A stretch of 64,000 nt of DNA from Candidatus Villigracilis saccharophilus (GTDB lineage: Bacteria > Chloroflexota > Anaerolineae > Anaerolineales > Villigracilaceae): NCBI GenBank assembly GCA_016709305.1, contig JADJNA010000055.1, positions 124,001 to 188,000 on the forward strand. Direction: 5' to 3'. The position numbers were made by a program, and so were the translations under genes. Below are positions 55,591 through 64,000 of this stretch, one piece after another. The first letter of the stretch is position 1, and every line of letters begins with the position of its first letter. The notes beneath the pieces are model-generated. The model was not told where the DNA came from. It searched no databases and saw nothing but the letters and a program-made list of their open reading frames with translations.

Positions 55591-56169
55591 AAACAACTTC
55601 CCTATACGCCCGATTCTGCTGACTTGGAGACATTCAACTTCGCTGCCTGTGAATTCCCTCACTAAATATACTACTGACCTCGCGAAATCAGTTATGTGGG
55701 GGAATTTTGATAGTTGTTTGTAAACTCTACAATTGAACGCGCTCGCTGGGGTACTATCCTTTTATTAAATAAAATAGCGTTCTGACGGTTGTATTTCCGA
55801 GCGGAAGTTCAATATTCTTTCCATGGGTTCAGTTACTTATGCATGGCGTTATCATAAGCCTAAACAGTTTTATTTTCATCTGGATTTTGTTGAATTAATC
55901 CTCAACATTTGTAAAGATTTTATTGGATATTAATCTCAACAAATGTTGACAACAAATGAAGATTTTTACTCGGTAAAATTCAACAAAAACCCATTCGTTG
56001 AAATGATGAAAAGTCAAGCGCATGGCTGTAAATTGAATTCATAAGTCTTCCATCAGCTTTCTGATGGGACTGTAACTGCGGATGGGGAGATCAAGACCTG
56101 GCGATAAAAAGATACGTATGCACAGATCTATCTCACCATAGAGAGGATCCCATTAAGGATGGATACTAC
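55591..56169. other. intergenic region with distant inverted repeat
   Basis: About 580 bases with no convincing gene. CAACATTTGT (55903-55912) and ACAAATGTTG (55939-55948) form a perfect 10-bp inverted repeat with 26 bases between, and a third CAACAAATG copy follows. AT content is high, as in a control region. It separates divergent receiver genes (54586-55590 minus and 56170 plus), so it may bind a shared regulator. Confidence 0.4.
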
Positions 56170-56961
56170 ATGAATAAAATAGCAGAACAGATGTTCAAGA
56201 AAAATACAAAACCGATCATCCTGGCCATTGATGATGATGTTTCCAGCATGGCGATTGAAGGGCTGCTGATGGGAAATAAGTATGACCTTGTTCTTGAGTT
56301 CAACGGGCTTGATGGAATCAAAAGAGCGATTGAACTTCACCCTGAATTGATCCTTCTTGGTGTCATGATGCCAGGTCTGGATGGTTTTGAGGTCTGCCGG
56401 AGAATACAATTCCTCCCGGAGATTTCCGAAGTGCCAATTGTAATGGTCACAGCGCTTGTCAATGATGACGACCGTATGAAAGGCCTGCATGCAGGGGCAG
56501 ATGATTTTATTAACAATCCTTATTACAGTGTGAAATTAACTGAGCGACTGCACGCCATCCTGCGCCAGGCAAAATATCGACGAATTGCCGTGGAACTGGC
56601 TGAATTCCTGCTTGGTATGACAATACAATTGAAGGCTTGATCAAGGCTTTGGACCTAAGGGACAAGGAGGCGGAAGGGGGCATACTCGGAGGGTCACTGA
56701 AATAGTAATAAAATTCGCGCGTTTGGCAGGGTTTACTATTGAAGAACTCAGGCACATCAAACATGGGCGATGCTGCATGATATAGGAAAGATCGGCATTC
56801 TTGATTCTATTTTGGGTAAGATAGATATTTTCAATGAAGAGGAATGGAAGATTATGCGTATGCACCCAAATCCGTGGTTATCTTTTCACCGCCCGCAAAA
56901 ACAAGCAACATGTTTTAGATGTTTTGCGCTAGGCTTTCGCTGGTACTCCTTATCTGCCTAA
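56170..56961 (+). pseudogene. receiver-HD-GYP protein, decayed; receiver lacks the acceptor Asp
   Basis: The frame 56170-56640 encodes a receiver (IILAIDDD, TALVNDDDRM, GADDFINNP), but the phosphate-accepting position reads LILLGVMMPGLDG, with Gly64 instead of Asp. Beyond 56620 the HD-GYP start is visible in shifting frames: IKALDLRDKEAEG, then HTRRVTEIVIKFARLAG-like, then MLHDIGKIGILDSILGK and NEEEWKIMRMHP. The GYP half is not found, and the similarity fades before 56961. Several indels plus loss of the second half mark this as a true remnant rather than one error. It is a paralogue of the HD-GYP protein at 54586, but the receiver is of another subtype. Confidence 0.7.
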
Positions 56962-57134
56962 TTTTGTTTCGCCTTCAGGCTGAGCAGTTTCAAATAAATG
57001 AACAAAAAATTAAAGATCCCAGCGTTAACTATATTTACTTTCAGTGGCAATATTAAATAAGAAACCGGAGTAGAATATTAGTGAAAGAATTTCATTGTCA
57101 TGCATTAACAAATTAAACATAAAGACATAATCTT

Positions 57135-59780
57135 ATGTCAAGCAAGCTCGTAATTACCAAACTGCATATTCCCCAGATGAGAGTTGCCTGCGTACCGCGC
57201 CCGCACCTGGTTATGCGTTTGCAGCAGGGTTTAGAGCAGAAATTAATTCTGATCTCAGCTCCAGCTGGGTATGGCAAAACCACATTATTATGCGAATGGC
57301 TGTTTGGGTGTGGGCAGGCTAAAGCCTGGGTCTCGGTGGATAAAGGGGATAATGATCCGAGTCGTTTTTGGGCTTACGTCATAGCTGCATTACGGGATGC
57401 GTTTTCTTCAGTCAGCAGTATCCTGCCAGAGATCCAAACCAACCCCGATTTGTCGGTCAATGAAATACTCATTACAGAGTTGATCAACGAACTTGATAAA
57501 CTTTCGCAGCCATTGATCCTGGTCTTGGATGATTATCACATGATCGAGACACAGGCAATTCATGCTGGGGTGTCATTCCTGCTCGAACATGCTCCACGTC
57601 ACTTTCATCTTGTTATCGCCACCCGCGCCGATCCGCCTTTGCCTTTAGCGAAACTAAGGGCGCGGTCTGAAATGCTGGAAATGCGCCTTACTGATTTGCG
57701 TTTCACATTGGAGGAAACGGCAGATTTTCTAAATCGCACAATGGGGTTACCTATTGTGCCTGATGATGTCGCTCGCATCGCAAAACGTACAGAAGGGTGG
57801 ATTGCCGGTTTACAAATAGCGGCAATCTCCATGCAGAGCACGGACGATATTTCTGGTTTTGTCACGTCCTTCACAGGCAGCCATCATTATATTTTCGATT
57901 ACTTGCTGGAAGAGATTCTGGGAAGGCAAACGCCTGAAATTCGCAACTTCCTGCTTTATACATCCATCCTCGACCAGCTGACCGCTCCTTTGTGTGAAGC
58001 CCTGCTTGAGGGGGAAGAGACGCGTTCTTCATCTGTCATTCTCGAAGAGCTTGACCATTCCAATCTGTTTATCGTGCCCCTCGATCATGAACACCGCTGG
58101 TATCGCTACCACTCATTATTTGCGGAGCTGTTACGGGTCTATCTCCAGCAAAATAATGCCACCCAGATACCGATCTTACATGCCCGTGCCAGCGACTGGT
58201 TTGAAAAACAGGAACTGACACCTGATGCGATCCGTCACTCACTCGCTGCTGGCGATTGGGAACGCGTTATCCGCTTGATCAGCGCTAACGTATTTGCGCT
58301 TTTGGAGCAGAGCGAGCTGAACACAGTGGCAAAACAACTTGACAGCTTAACCAGCGAAAAAAGCCGCGCCCGCCCCTGGTTGTTGGTCGGGCGTGCATGG
58401 CTGGCGGCTTACACTGCGCAGTTTGGTTCTGTCGAACCTATCTTGAACATGGTGGAATCTGAGATCGGTGGCATCAATAGTCAAGTAGATCAGCAAACCC
58501 TCGCTGGACACATTGCAGCAATTCGAGCTTATGTCTTTTGGATCGGGGGCAAGCGGGATATCGCCATTCAGCAGGCTCAGGAGGCACTCGAATGTCTGCC
58601 TGCAACTGACCGTTTGATGCGTTGCCAGGCAGCTACCATCTTGGGTTTGTCTCTCAGTGATTTAAACGCGGCTTCCCATGCTTTTGACCAAGCCCTGATC
58701 TATGCCCGGGATTTAAATGTCTCACATGTTACTATTTTTGCGCAATCATGCTGGGCGTTTATGCTCGTGGAGCAAGGCAGGCTCCACGAGGCGTATACCG
58801 CCTGTCTCGAAGCAATGCGGCTGGCCAAATCGGGTAATCCGCATCAGCCATTACCAACACTCAGTCATGTGTATGCGACTCTGAGTTTGATACTGTTTGA
58901 GTGGAATGATCTGGAAGGTGCCATGCGCTATGCCAAAGATGCTGTTAACCTGGCTCGTCATTGGGAACAGGCAGATGCGTTGCATTTTGCATACACCAAT
59001 CTGGGTGAAGCGCTATTTGCGTGTGGTGATAGGGAAGGGGCTTTTGACATTCTTCGTCAGGAATGGCAGGTGGCCAACCGCACTTCTATGTGGTTTGAGT
59101 CGATAACGATTGCCCAGGAAGTGAAATGGCATTTGGCTCAGGATAACCTGGAAGCCGCCTTAAAATGTTTGCGCTTTGCTCATGTAAATATTGATTCATC
59201 AAAAGGAATGCCCCTTGTCTTCATTCAAATTTTTTTAGCCCAAAAGAAATACACAAATGCCTTGACACTGATTGCGGATGCTTTGGGAGATTTGGAGAAA
59301 ATGGCATTGGGATATCGACTTGTGCGCGTTCTGATCTGGCAGGCTCTGGCGTATCACGGACTGAGGCAGGAAGCGCAGGCACTCTCGTCACTGAGACAAG
59401 CCCTGAAACTAGCCTCTCCTGAGGGATATGTCCGAACCTTTATTGGGGTGGGCGCTGCATTGATTCCTTTATTGCATCAAGCTCGGGCCGCTGGGATCGA
59501 GCCAGATTACGTTAACAAGCTGTTAGCATCCATTGATCAAGGAGATAGTCTCCAGTCGGCTAAAGCAGTCTCTGTGTCCCATTTGGTTGAGCCGCTTTCA
59601 GAGCGTGAAATGGAAGTGTTGAGACTTCTGGCGCAAGGCCTCCCCGATAAAAAAATCGCCGAAGTCCTGGTCATTGCCCGCGAAACTGTCCACAAACATC
59701 TAAAGAATATATACGGAAAGCTGGGGGCACACAGCCGTACCGAAGCCATCCTCCGCGCCCGCGAGTTGAGCTTGTTGTAA
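57135..59780 (+). CDS. MalT-like LuxR-family STAND regulator
   Basis: An 881-residue protein with STAND ATPase: P-loop APAGYGKTT near residue 40, Walker B LILVLDDYH near 135, GWIAGLQIAAI near 220; a TPR-rich middle (about 400-780); and a C-terminal LuxR helix-turn-helix (LSEREMEVLRLLAQG, KIAEVLVIARETVHKHLKN, YGKLGAHSRTEAI). MalT-type proteins bind an inducer in the repeat region, oligomerise with ATP and activate transcription. The start MSSKLVITKLHIP is typical for this branch. The small protein gene 140 bases downstream is often found next to such regulators. The inducer is unknown. Confidence 0.92.
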   Translation: MSSKLVITKLHIPQMRVACVPRPHLVMRLQQGLEQKLILISAPAGYGKTTLLCEWLFGCGQAKAWVSVDKGDNDPSRFWAYVIAALRDAFSSVSSILPEIQTNPDLSVNEILITELINELDKLSQPLILVLDDYHMIETQAIHAGVSFLLEHAPRHFHLVIATRADPPLPLAKLRARSEMLEMRLTDLRFTLEETADFLNRTMGLPIVPDDVARIAKRTEGWIAGLQIAAISMQSTDDISGFVTSFTGSHHYIFDYLLEEILGRQTPEIRNFLLYTSILDQLTAPLCEALLEGEETRSSSVILEELDHSNLFIVPLDHEHRWYRYHSLFAELLRVYLQQNNATQIPILHARASDWFEKQELTPDAIRHSLAAGDWERVIRLISANVFALLEQSELNTVAKQLDSLTSEKSRARPWLLVGRAWLAAYTAQFGSVEPILNMVESEIGGINSQVDQQTLAGHIAAIRAYVFWIGGKRDIAIQQAQEALECLPATDRLMRCQAATILGLSLSDLNAASHAFDQALIYARDLNVSHVTIFAQSCWAFMLVEQGRLHEAYTACLEAMRLAKSGNPHQPLPTLSHVYATLSLILFEWNDLEGAMRYAKDAVNLARHWEQADALHFAYTNLGEALFACGDREGAFDILRQEWQVANRTSMWFESITIAQEVKWHLAQDNLEAALKCLRFAHVNIDSSKGMPLVFIQIFLAQKKYTNALTLIADALGDLEKMALGYRLVRVLIWQALAYHGLRQEAQALSSLRQALKLASPEGYVRTFIGVGAALIPLLHQARAAGIEPDYVNKLLASIDQGDSLQSAKAVSVSHLVEPLSEREMEVLRLLAQGLPDKKIAEVLVIARETVHKHLKNIYGKLGAHSRTEAILRARELSLL

Positions 59781-59920
59781 GTTTTTCTGCCTCAGAATCC
59801 CCTAAAAATACCCCATCAATACCCTTTTTAGGGACTGAGAAATCAGACCCTTTGTTTTACTATATGAGCAGGTTCCGAATTTTGTATATTGTCAATCAAT
59901 AAAAGAGAAAGCGCAGTAAT

Positions 59921-60160
59921 ATGGATCAAAAAAAGTTAAACCATGAATACATATATCGCATCAGAATTGAGGGAGCTTTGGATCGCCCCATCGCCGATTG
60001 GTTTGGAGGCATCACCGTAATCCCTCAGGAGAACGGCGAGACTTTGCTGGAAGGTCAGTTCATCGACCAACCCGCACTGCGCGGTTTATTGGATCAACTT
60101 TGGAATCTCAACTTTGCCATTGTGTCTTTTGAAAGGTTGGAGAATGAACATAAAAACTAA
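59921..60160 (+). CDS. small conserved protein next to LuxR-type regulator
   Basis: A 79-residue protein: YIYRIRIEGALDRPIADWF, then ITVIPQENGETLLEG and DQPALRGLLDQLWNLNFAI. It fits a widespread but uncharacterised family of about 80-110 residue proteins in Chloroflexota and Actinobacteria with the same order (strand, glycine-x-tryptophan-phenylalanine loop, glycine-acidic turn, helix). The predicted fold is a small alpha/beta, perhaps ACT-like. Its place behind the MalT-like gene suggests a regulatory link. Function unknown. Confidence 0.65.
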   Translation: MDQKKLNHEYIYRIRIEGALDRPIADWFGGITVIPQENGETLLEGQFIDQPALRGLLDQLWNLNFAIVSFERLENEHKN

Positions 60161-60236
60161 ATCAAAAACTTTTTGTTTGCACTGATGGTGATCGTTATAT
60201 AAATGTGAAAACACTTTATTCACATGAGGAGTAGAA

Positions 60237-60476
60237 ATGGAAAGTTTATCTGGAATGGAAAATATGGCAAGAGAAGAAGCTACTGCGAGGATGATCACGT
60301 CCTACGAAAAGGAGATCCGCGAAGTCGCAAGGGTCGCGAATATGATCAAACAATCTGAGCCAGTGCGCGCTGCCTGGTATTGTCCGCTGTTGGAACGCAT
60401 GGGGGTTGCGATGATCTCTTTAGGCACACGCCTAAAGATAAATTATTCCGCTGATCATGCGCTTCGACCACGATAA
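60237..60476 (+). CDS. small protein, unrecognised
   Basis: A 79-residue, mostly helical protein (REEATARMITSYEKEIREVA, then YCPLLERMGVAMISLGTRLK). GAGGAG precedes the ATG at a good distance. No signal peptide. A moderately hydrophobic helix near residues 52-66 could touch the membrane. No family recognised. Lies between the LuxR-linked small protein and a lipoprotein gene in the same direction. Confidence 0.5.
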   Translation: MESLSGMENMAREEATARMITSYEKEIREVARVANMIKQSEPVRAAWYCPLLERMGVAMISLGTRLKINYSADHALRPR

Positions 60477-60542
60477 CCTGAATGTACTATGCAGACTGCG
60501 ATAATCAATGCAGTCTGCATACCTATAAATAAAGAAGGGAAT

Positions 60543-61472
60543 ATGAAATGGATATTAGTTTTCACGGTTATGTTGATGGTGATCGCGTCATCGTCCTGCA
60601 CAGCGCCTCAAACTACGTCGACGCCTGCTCCTGTTTTGATGGAGACACCTCAATCGAACTTGTCCAACCCCGCCTCTGTCTTCTGCGAGCAACAGGGCAA
60701 CAAACTGGAGATCCGCACAACAACGGATGGTAGTCAATCTGGCGTCTGCATCTTCCCCGATGGCAGTGAATGTGACGAGTGGGGCTATTTCCGTGGTGAG
60801 TGTAAATCCTCCAGCGCAACACTAGATGGACTGGTTATCGAAACATACGAGCTGAGCGGCAAGCCCGATCCCGAAACATTGAAATTTACATCCGTGCAGG
60901 GACAGGAATTTACAGCCGCAGACTTTGATATCAGCAAACCATTCTATTCCAATCAATTAGAAGGGACTTCATTGAGACTGACCGCCCCACTCAACGGCGA
61001 TACCTTTATTGCTGAACAATATGCACAGGCTTGCAGTAACTGCATTACCGTAACGCGCAACAACGAAGAGATATTCCAGACCGATGCGGGCATTGTCAGT
61101 CCGATCAATCCCCTGCAAGGTTTCTGGACGTACGATAACCATTGGGTGTTGGAGACCAACCTCTTTTTGGAAGATAAACCATTCAACGGGCAGATCTTTG
61201 TGGATGGCATATCCCTCAATCAACAAAATGGATATGAAGAAAGTTTCAATTTCCAGACCATCAACGGCAAACCATTTTATTTTTTCAGGCGCGACGGCAA
61301 AGTAAATACCTGGTTTGATGGGCAGGAAATTCAACTTGGTTATGAGGATGTGCCACACTATTTGTGTTGCAGTGATTCCGGGCTTAACCCCCGAGCGCGT
61401 CAGGGCATGGTGAGTTTTTTCGGCACCACTGCCAACCAATGGTACTTTGTAAGGTTGCTGCTCCCGGTGTAA
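60543..61472 (+). CDS. lipoprotein with DUF333 domain
   Basis: About 309 residues from ATG 60543 (GAAGGG upstream; the frame is open to 60489). Lipoprotein-type signal MKWILVFTVMLMVIASSSC. Residues about 40-75 are a DUF333 module (NPASVFCEQQGNKLEIRT, GVCIFPDGSECDEWGYF, GEC), the short Cys-rich unit of HslJ/hemolysin-associated lipoproteins. The rest (about 80-309) is an unrecognised beta-rich part with cysteines in QACSNC and YLCCSDS. Likely on the outside of the membrane. The following gene (61517-62337) is a broken relative. Confidence 0.7.
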   Translation: MKWILVFTVMLMVIASSSCTAPQTTSTPAPVLMETPQSNLSNPASVFCEQQGNKLEIRTTTDGSQSGVCIFPDGSECDEWGYFRGECKSSSATLDGLVIETYELSGKPDPETLKFTSVQGQEFTAADFDISKPFYSNQLEGTSLRLTAPLNGDTFIAEQYAQACSNCITVTRNNEEIFQTDAGIVSPINPLQGFWTYDNHWVLETNLFLEDKPFNGQIFVDGISLNQQNGYEESFNFQTINGKPFYFFRRDGKVNTWFDGQEIQLGYEDVPHYLCCSDSGLNPRARQGMVSFFGTTANQWYFVRLLLPV

Positions 61473-61516
61473 TCAAATAACATCGGAGGATATTGAAATT
61501 AGAAAGGCGAGAAAAA

Positions 61517-62337
61517 ATGAAATCCAAAACTTTGATCAGGATGCTTGTAATACTCATGCTGACATCCTGTATGGCACCTCGGTCAGCCTCAGACGACGCC
61601 TGTTCCTGTTTCGGCAGCGTCACCTAAGCTGAATATACCCAATCCCGCCTCAGCCTTCTGTGTGGAGCAGGGATGCACAGATCGGAGATCCGCACCGCCG
61701 CAGATGGCAGCCAGAGCGGAGTCTGTATCTTCCCCGATGGCAGTGAATGTGACGAGTGGGCATATTTTCGCGGGGAATGTGCGCCACCAACTTAGAACGG
61801 ACAAAACCCATCTCCACCAGAAATCCCAACCCTAATGCCGTTCGATCCTGCAGATTATCAGGAATGGTGGACTTATACCCATGCCGTCTACAACTTCTCG
61901 ATCATGCTCCCCGAAGAGTGGTCTGTGGATGAGACCACTGCCAGTGATCCGTTCATGAATGGACACGTGCTCATGTTGCATCCCCGGCTGCAGGGAGAAG
62001 GAACTGAAGGCTTGCTCATCCGAATGACCTTCCGTAGTACTGGCGAAGACAACCTGCTTTGGCCGACAGGCGTGGGCGCGGGTGATTTCATTCAACAAGG
62101 AACATTGAATGTGGCTGTCCAGCCTGCGCGGCGCATTTTTTTGTGTGTCCCACCGGGCAGGTGAACGAAATCTGGTATCACGGCCATGCAGAGACTGAAC
62201 CCAACTTCCAGCGCAGAGATATGGAATTTGGATTCATATTTTCGCTGACCGGTTTCTACTGCAAAGAAGGTCACAACTTGAGCGGCAAACTCCAGCGCGT
62301 AGGTGAGATGATCATAGCTTCACTCAAGGTGCCGTAA
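61517..62337 (+). pseudogene. second DUF333 lipoprotein, several frame breaks
   Basis: Starts MKSKTLIRMLVILMLTSCMA (lipoprotein signal) at 61517, then breaks at about 61590. DUF333 pieces appear in other frames: NPASAFCVEQG, IRTAADGSQSGVCIFPDGS, DEWAYFRGECAPP. Further on, 61835-62164 (WWTYTHAVYNFSIMLPEEWS, LLIRMTFRSTGEDN) and 62143-62337 (NEIWYHGHAETEPNFQRRD) are two parts of one C-terminal domain, split at a run of seven T (about 62137). At least three indels. Without them this would be one lipoprotein of about 270 residues, related to the preceding gene only in the DUF333 part. Confidence 0.65.
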
Positions 62338-62391
62338 GAGTAGGTACAGATCTTGAAGCAGCAATAAAGACTTGATTTTAAGGATGGAGAT

Positions 62392-63423
62392 ATGGCTGTC
62401 AAACAATTTATCCTGGATTCAGCAATACAAGCTGAAATCGTTCAAAGCCTCTCGGAGAAGTTGAGGGCTAATTATGTTTTCCCCGATATCGCTGAACAGA
62501 TCTGTGTCTGTCTTCAAAAGCACTTGGAGGATGGGGACTACACCGATATCACCGAGGGTGAATTTTTAGCCTTGGCCCTGACCATGCACATGCAGGAAGT
62601 CAATCACGATGAACACCTTTGGGTCAAGTGGCACCCAGAGCCCTTGCCTGTTGATGAGAGTCCGCAGAGTCTTAATCAGGAATGGCAGGATGAACGTAAG
62701 TTGGAAGCGAGATTGGAGAATTATGGTCTGCACAGAGTGGAAAGACTGCCCGGGAATATCGGTTATCTCGATGTCCATTATTTACATCGGCCAGCCTGGG
62801 GTGGTGATAGCGCATCTGCGGCCATGAATTTTTTAGCCAATGTTCAAGCTCTGATCATTGATCTGCGGAAATGTACAGGCGGTTATCCGGGTATGATCGC
62901 CCTGATCAGTAGTTACCTTTTTGGTGAGGAGCCAGTCCACCTCGATAGCATCTACTGGCGTGACGACGACATCACCCAGTAATATTGGACTCTGCCGTAT
63001 GTGCCCGGCAAACGCTTTGTTGATAAACCAGTGTATGTCCTGATCAGCAGGGTCACCTTCTCGGGCGGGGAGGGATTTGCATATAACTTGCAGACCCGCA
63101 AGCGTGCAATCTTGGTAGGCGAGAAAACAGATGGCGGTGCTCACGTAGGCGCTTCTTATCGTTTGCATCAACACCTTGAAGTATACATCCCAGTTGGACG
63201 CGTCATCAACCCGGTGACCGGTAGAAATTGGGAGGGTAGTGGAGTCACACCAGATATTTCAATACCATCTGAAAAAGCCTTCGAGATTGCCTATAGGATG
63301 GCGCTTGAATCGATCCTTGTGAGTATTGGTGATTCGCCTTCTGGACCGTTCAAGACCCTGGCCAAGGAAGCACTGACCGCTCTTGAAAAAAGATGCCAGA
63401 CTTTACTGGATACCAGCAGGTGA
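62392..63423 (+). pseudogene. S41-family (IRBP/tricorn-like) peptidase with in-frame stop
   Basis: A 343-codon gene with no frameshift but a TAA at 62980-62982, in the segment DDITQ-stop-YWTLPYVPGKRF. Before it: an N-terminal helical cap (KLRANYVFPDIAEQICVCLQ), YLDVHYLHRP and LIIDLRKCTGGYPGM. After it: the catalytic TFSGGEGFAYNLQ with the nucleophile serine and GEKTDGGAHVGASYRL. The family is about 330-350 residues, so the length is right. It could be a true nonsense mutation or one wrong base. No signal peptide is visible. Reading from GTG 63001 would give only the last 140 residues. Confidence 0.75.
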
Positions 63424-63446
63424 AACATTTAAAAGGAGATAACGCC

Positions 63447-63887
63447 ATGTTGGAAAAAACGGATCTGTTGGGCGCTATTGTAGCCATCGCGTTCTATGTT
63501 TCAGCCATACTTGTTTTCTCTTTCAGGCTTCTGGGCAAGCCTCAATATGGAATTTGGATTGGATATTTCGAATTTCTTTTGGCGATCCCGATGATATTTC
63601 TTCTCCTGAAAGCCCCGCAGCTTGAGCGCCCAGTACTATACTATATCCAAATTGGCTGCATGCTGTCTTGGTTACTCGTGGAGACGCTGCTGGATTCCAT
63701 CCTAAAAATTGACTTTCGTAATATTAGATGGATTGTCATTAGCTATGTTGTTTTGTTCTTTTCAGGTACCGGTGGCATGCTGGGTGTGGCGTCCAATGCC
63801 GGTCAAGGATGGAGCATTTCAGCGATTATCCTGTTTTTAATTATGGCGGTATTGACATTTGTACAACGTGCCGTTACTGGCATGTAG
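63447..63887 (+). CDS. small integral membrane protein
   Basis: A 146-residue protein with about five hydrophobic segments (residues 8-28, 37-57, 65-85, 95-112, 120-140). AAAAGGAGATAACGCC precedes the ATG at 63447; the frame is also open from 63393 but that overlaps the peptidase gene. No family recognised. It follows the S41 gene by 23 bases and is probably co-transcribed. Confidence 0.6.
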   Translation: MLEKTDLLGAIVAIAFYVSAILVFSFRLLGKPQYGIWIGYFEFLLAIPMIFLLLKAPQLERPVLYYIQIGCMLSWLLVETLLDSILKIDFRNIRWIVISYVVLFFSGTGGMLGVASNAGQGWSISAIILFLIMAVLTFVQRAVTGM

Positions 63888-63897
63888 GAGAATCCCA

Positions 63898-64000
63898 TGA
63901 GATATCTAACCGCAACAAGTCTGAACGCTTGCAGCGCCGCTACACCCAAACTAAAAAACTTTGTGAATATGTATGCCATTCTGGGTAATCAGACCTCGTG
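63898..64000 (+). CDS. start of an unrecognised gene (runs off window)
   Basis: Open frame from ATG 63898 to the edge (34 codons: MRYLTATSLNACSAATPK...). AGGAG lies at a good distance upstream, and it follows the membrane-protein gene by 10 bases. The sequence is too short to identify. Confidence 0.35.

Noticed and set aside
55903..55948. Inverted repeat as rho-independent terminator
   Set aside because: The 26-base gap between arms and lack of GC make termination unlikely; kept only as a possible regulatory site.
1..64000. CRISPR arrays, tRNA or rRNA genes
   Set aside because: No regularly spaced direct repeats with unique spacers and no tRNA- or rRNA-like sequences were noticed by eye; a tRNA scan was not possible.

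Overview
The window looks like chromosomal DNA from a Chloroflexota bacterium, probably Anaerolineae. This rests on roughly 50% G+C, many STAND/MalT-type regulators with TPR tails, ECF vitamin-type transport, a corrinoid methyltransferase pair, and a dense set of hybrid two-component proteins. The lineage is inferred from gene content only; I see no rRNA, tRNA or CRISPR array.

Layout. 1-2.9 kb (minus): start of a cyclic beta-1,2-glucan synthase running off the left edge, preceded in its operon by a tandem universal stress protein. 3.2-7.9 kb (minus): an arsenic operon arsR - ArsP-type permease - thioredoxin-like protein - radical SAM/SPASM protein with an AbrB-like N-terminus - arsC - acr3. 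8.1-8.9 kb: remnants of a sugar kinase and a YdjC/ChbG deacetylase. 8.9-14.3 kb (minus): corrinoid protein, a non-pyrrolysine MtmB-like methyltransferase (frameshifted) and a YkoE-type ECF transporter. 14.5-16 kb (minus): two overlapping PPK2 genes resembling a split class II enzyme. 16.4-18.8 kb: a DinG/XPD-like Fe-S helicase with an N-terminal nuclease-like domain. 19.5-31.5 kb (minus): four tandem XRE-STAND-TPR regulators (copy 1 intact, copies 2-4 broken), with a TnpB-like gene between copies 1 and 2 that lacks the RuvC-II glutamate.

32-38 kb (plus) is the most unusual stretch. It holds two ASH-domain proteins, several short secreted proteins sharing one type of signal peptide, a duplicated small protein with a conserved C-terminus, an S41-like protein lacking its nucleophile serine, and a metzincin-like protease. 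38-44 kb: double GNAT acetyltransferase, then a LacI-type regulator with an MFS transporter and a GH3 glycosidase, with matching palindromic operators. 44-45 kb: a broken transposase beside an aldo/keto reductase stub. 45-57 kb: a signalling cluster of receivers, hybrid kinases, an HD-GYP phosphodiesterase and a sugar-type binding lipoprotein. 57-64 kb: a MalT-like LuxR regulator and small proteins, DUF333 lipoproteins (one intact, one broken), an S41 peptidase with an in-frame stop, and a membrane protein.

About twenty single- or double-base frame breaks occur, many in homopolymers or short repeats and often in otherwise well-conserved genes. Long-read assembly error is a serious alternative to true gene decay, so the pseudogene entries should be read as disrupted in this sequence. 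The leading candidates for undescribed biology are the pyrrolysine-free MtmB/corrinoid/ECF operon, the TnpB-like protein with an incomplete active site beside a STAND regulator, and the secreted small-protein cluster at 32-38 kb.
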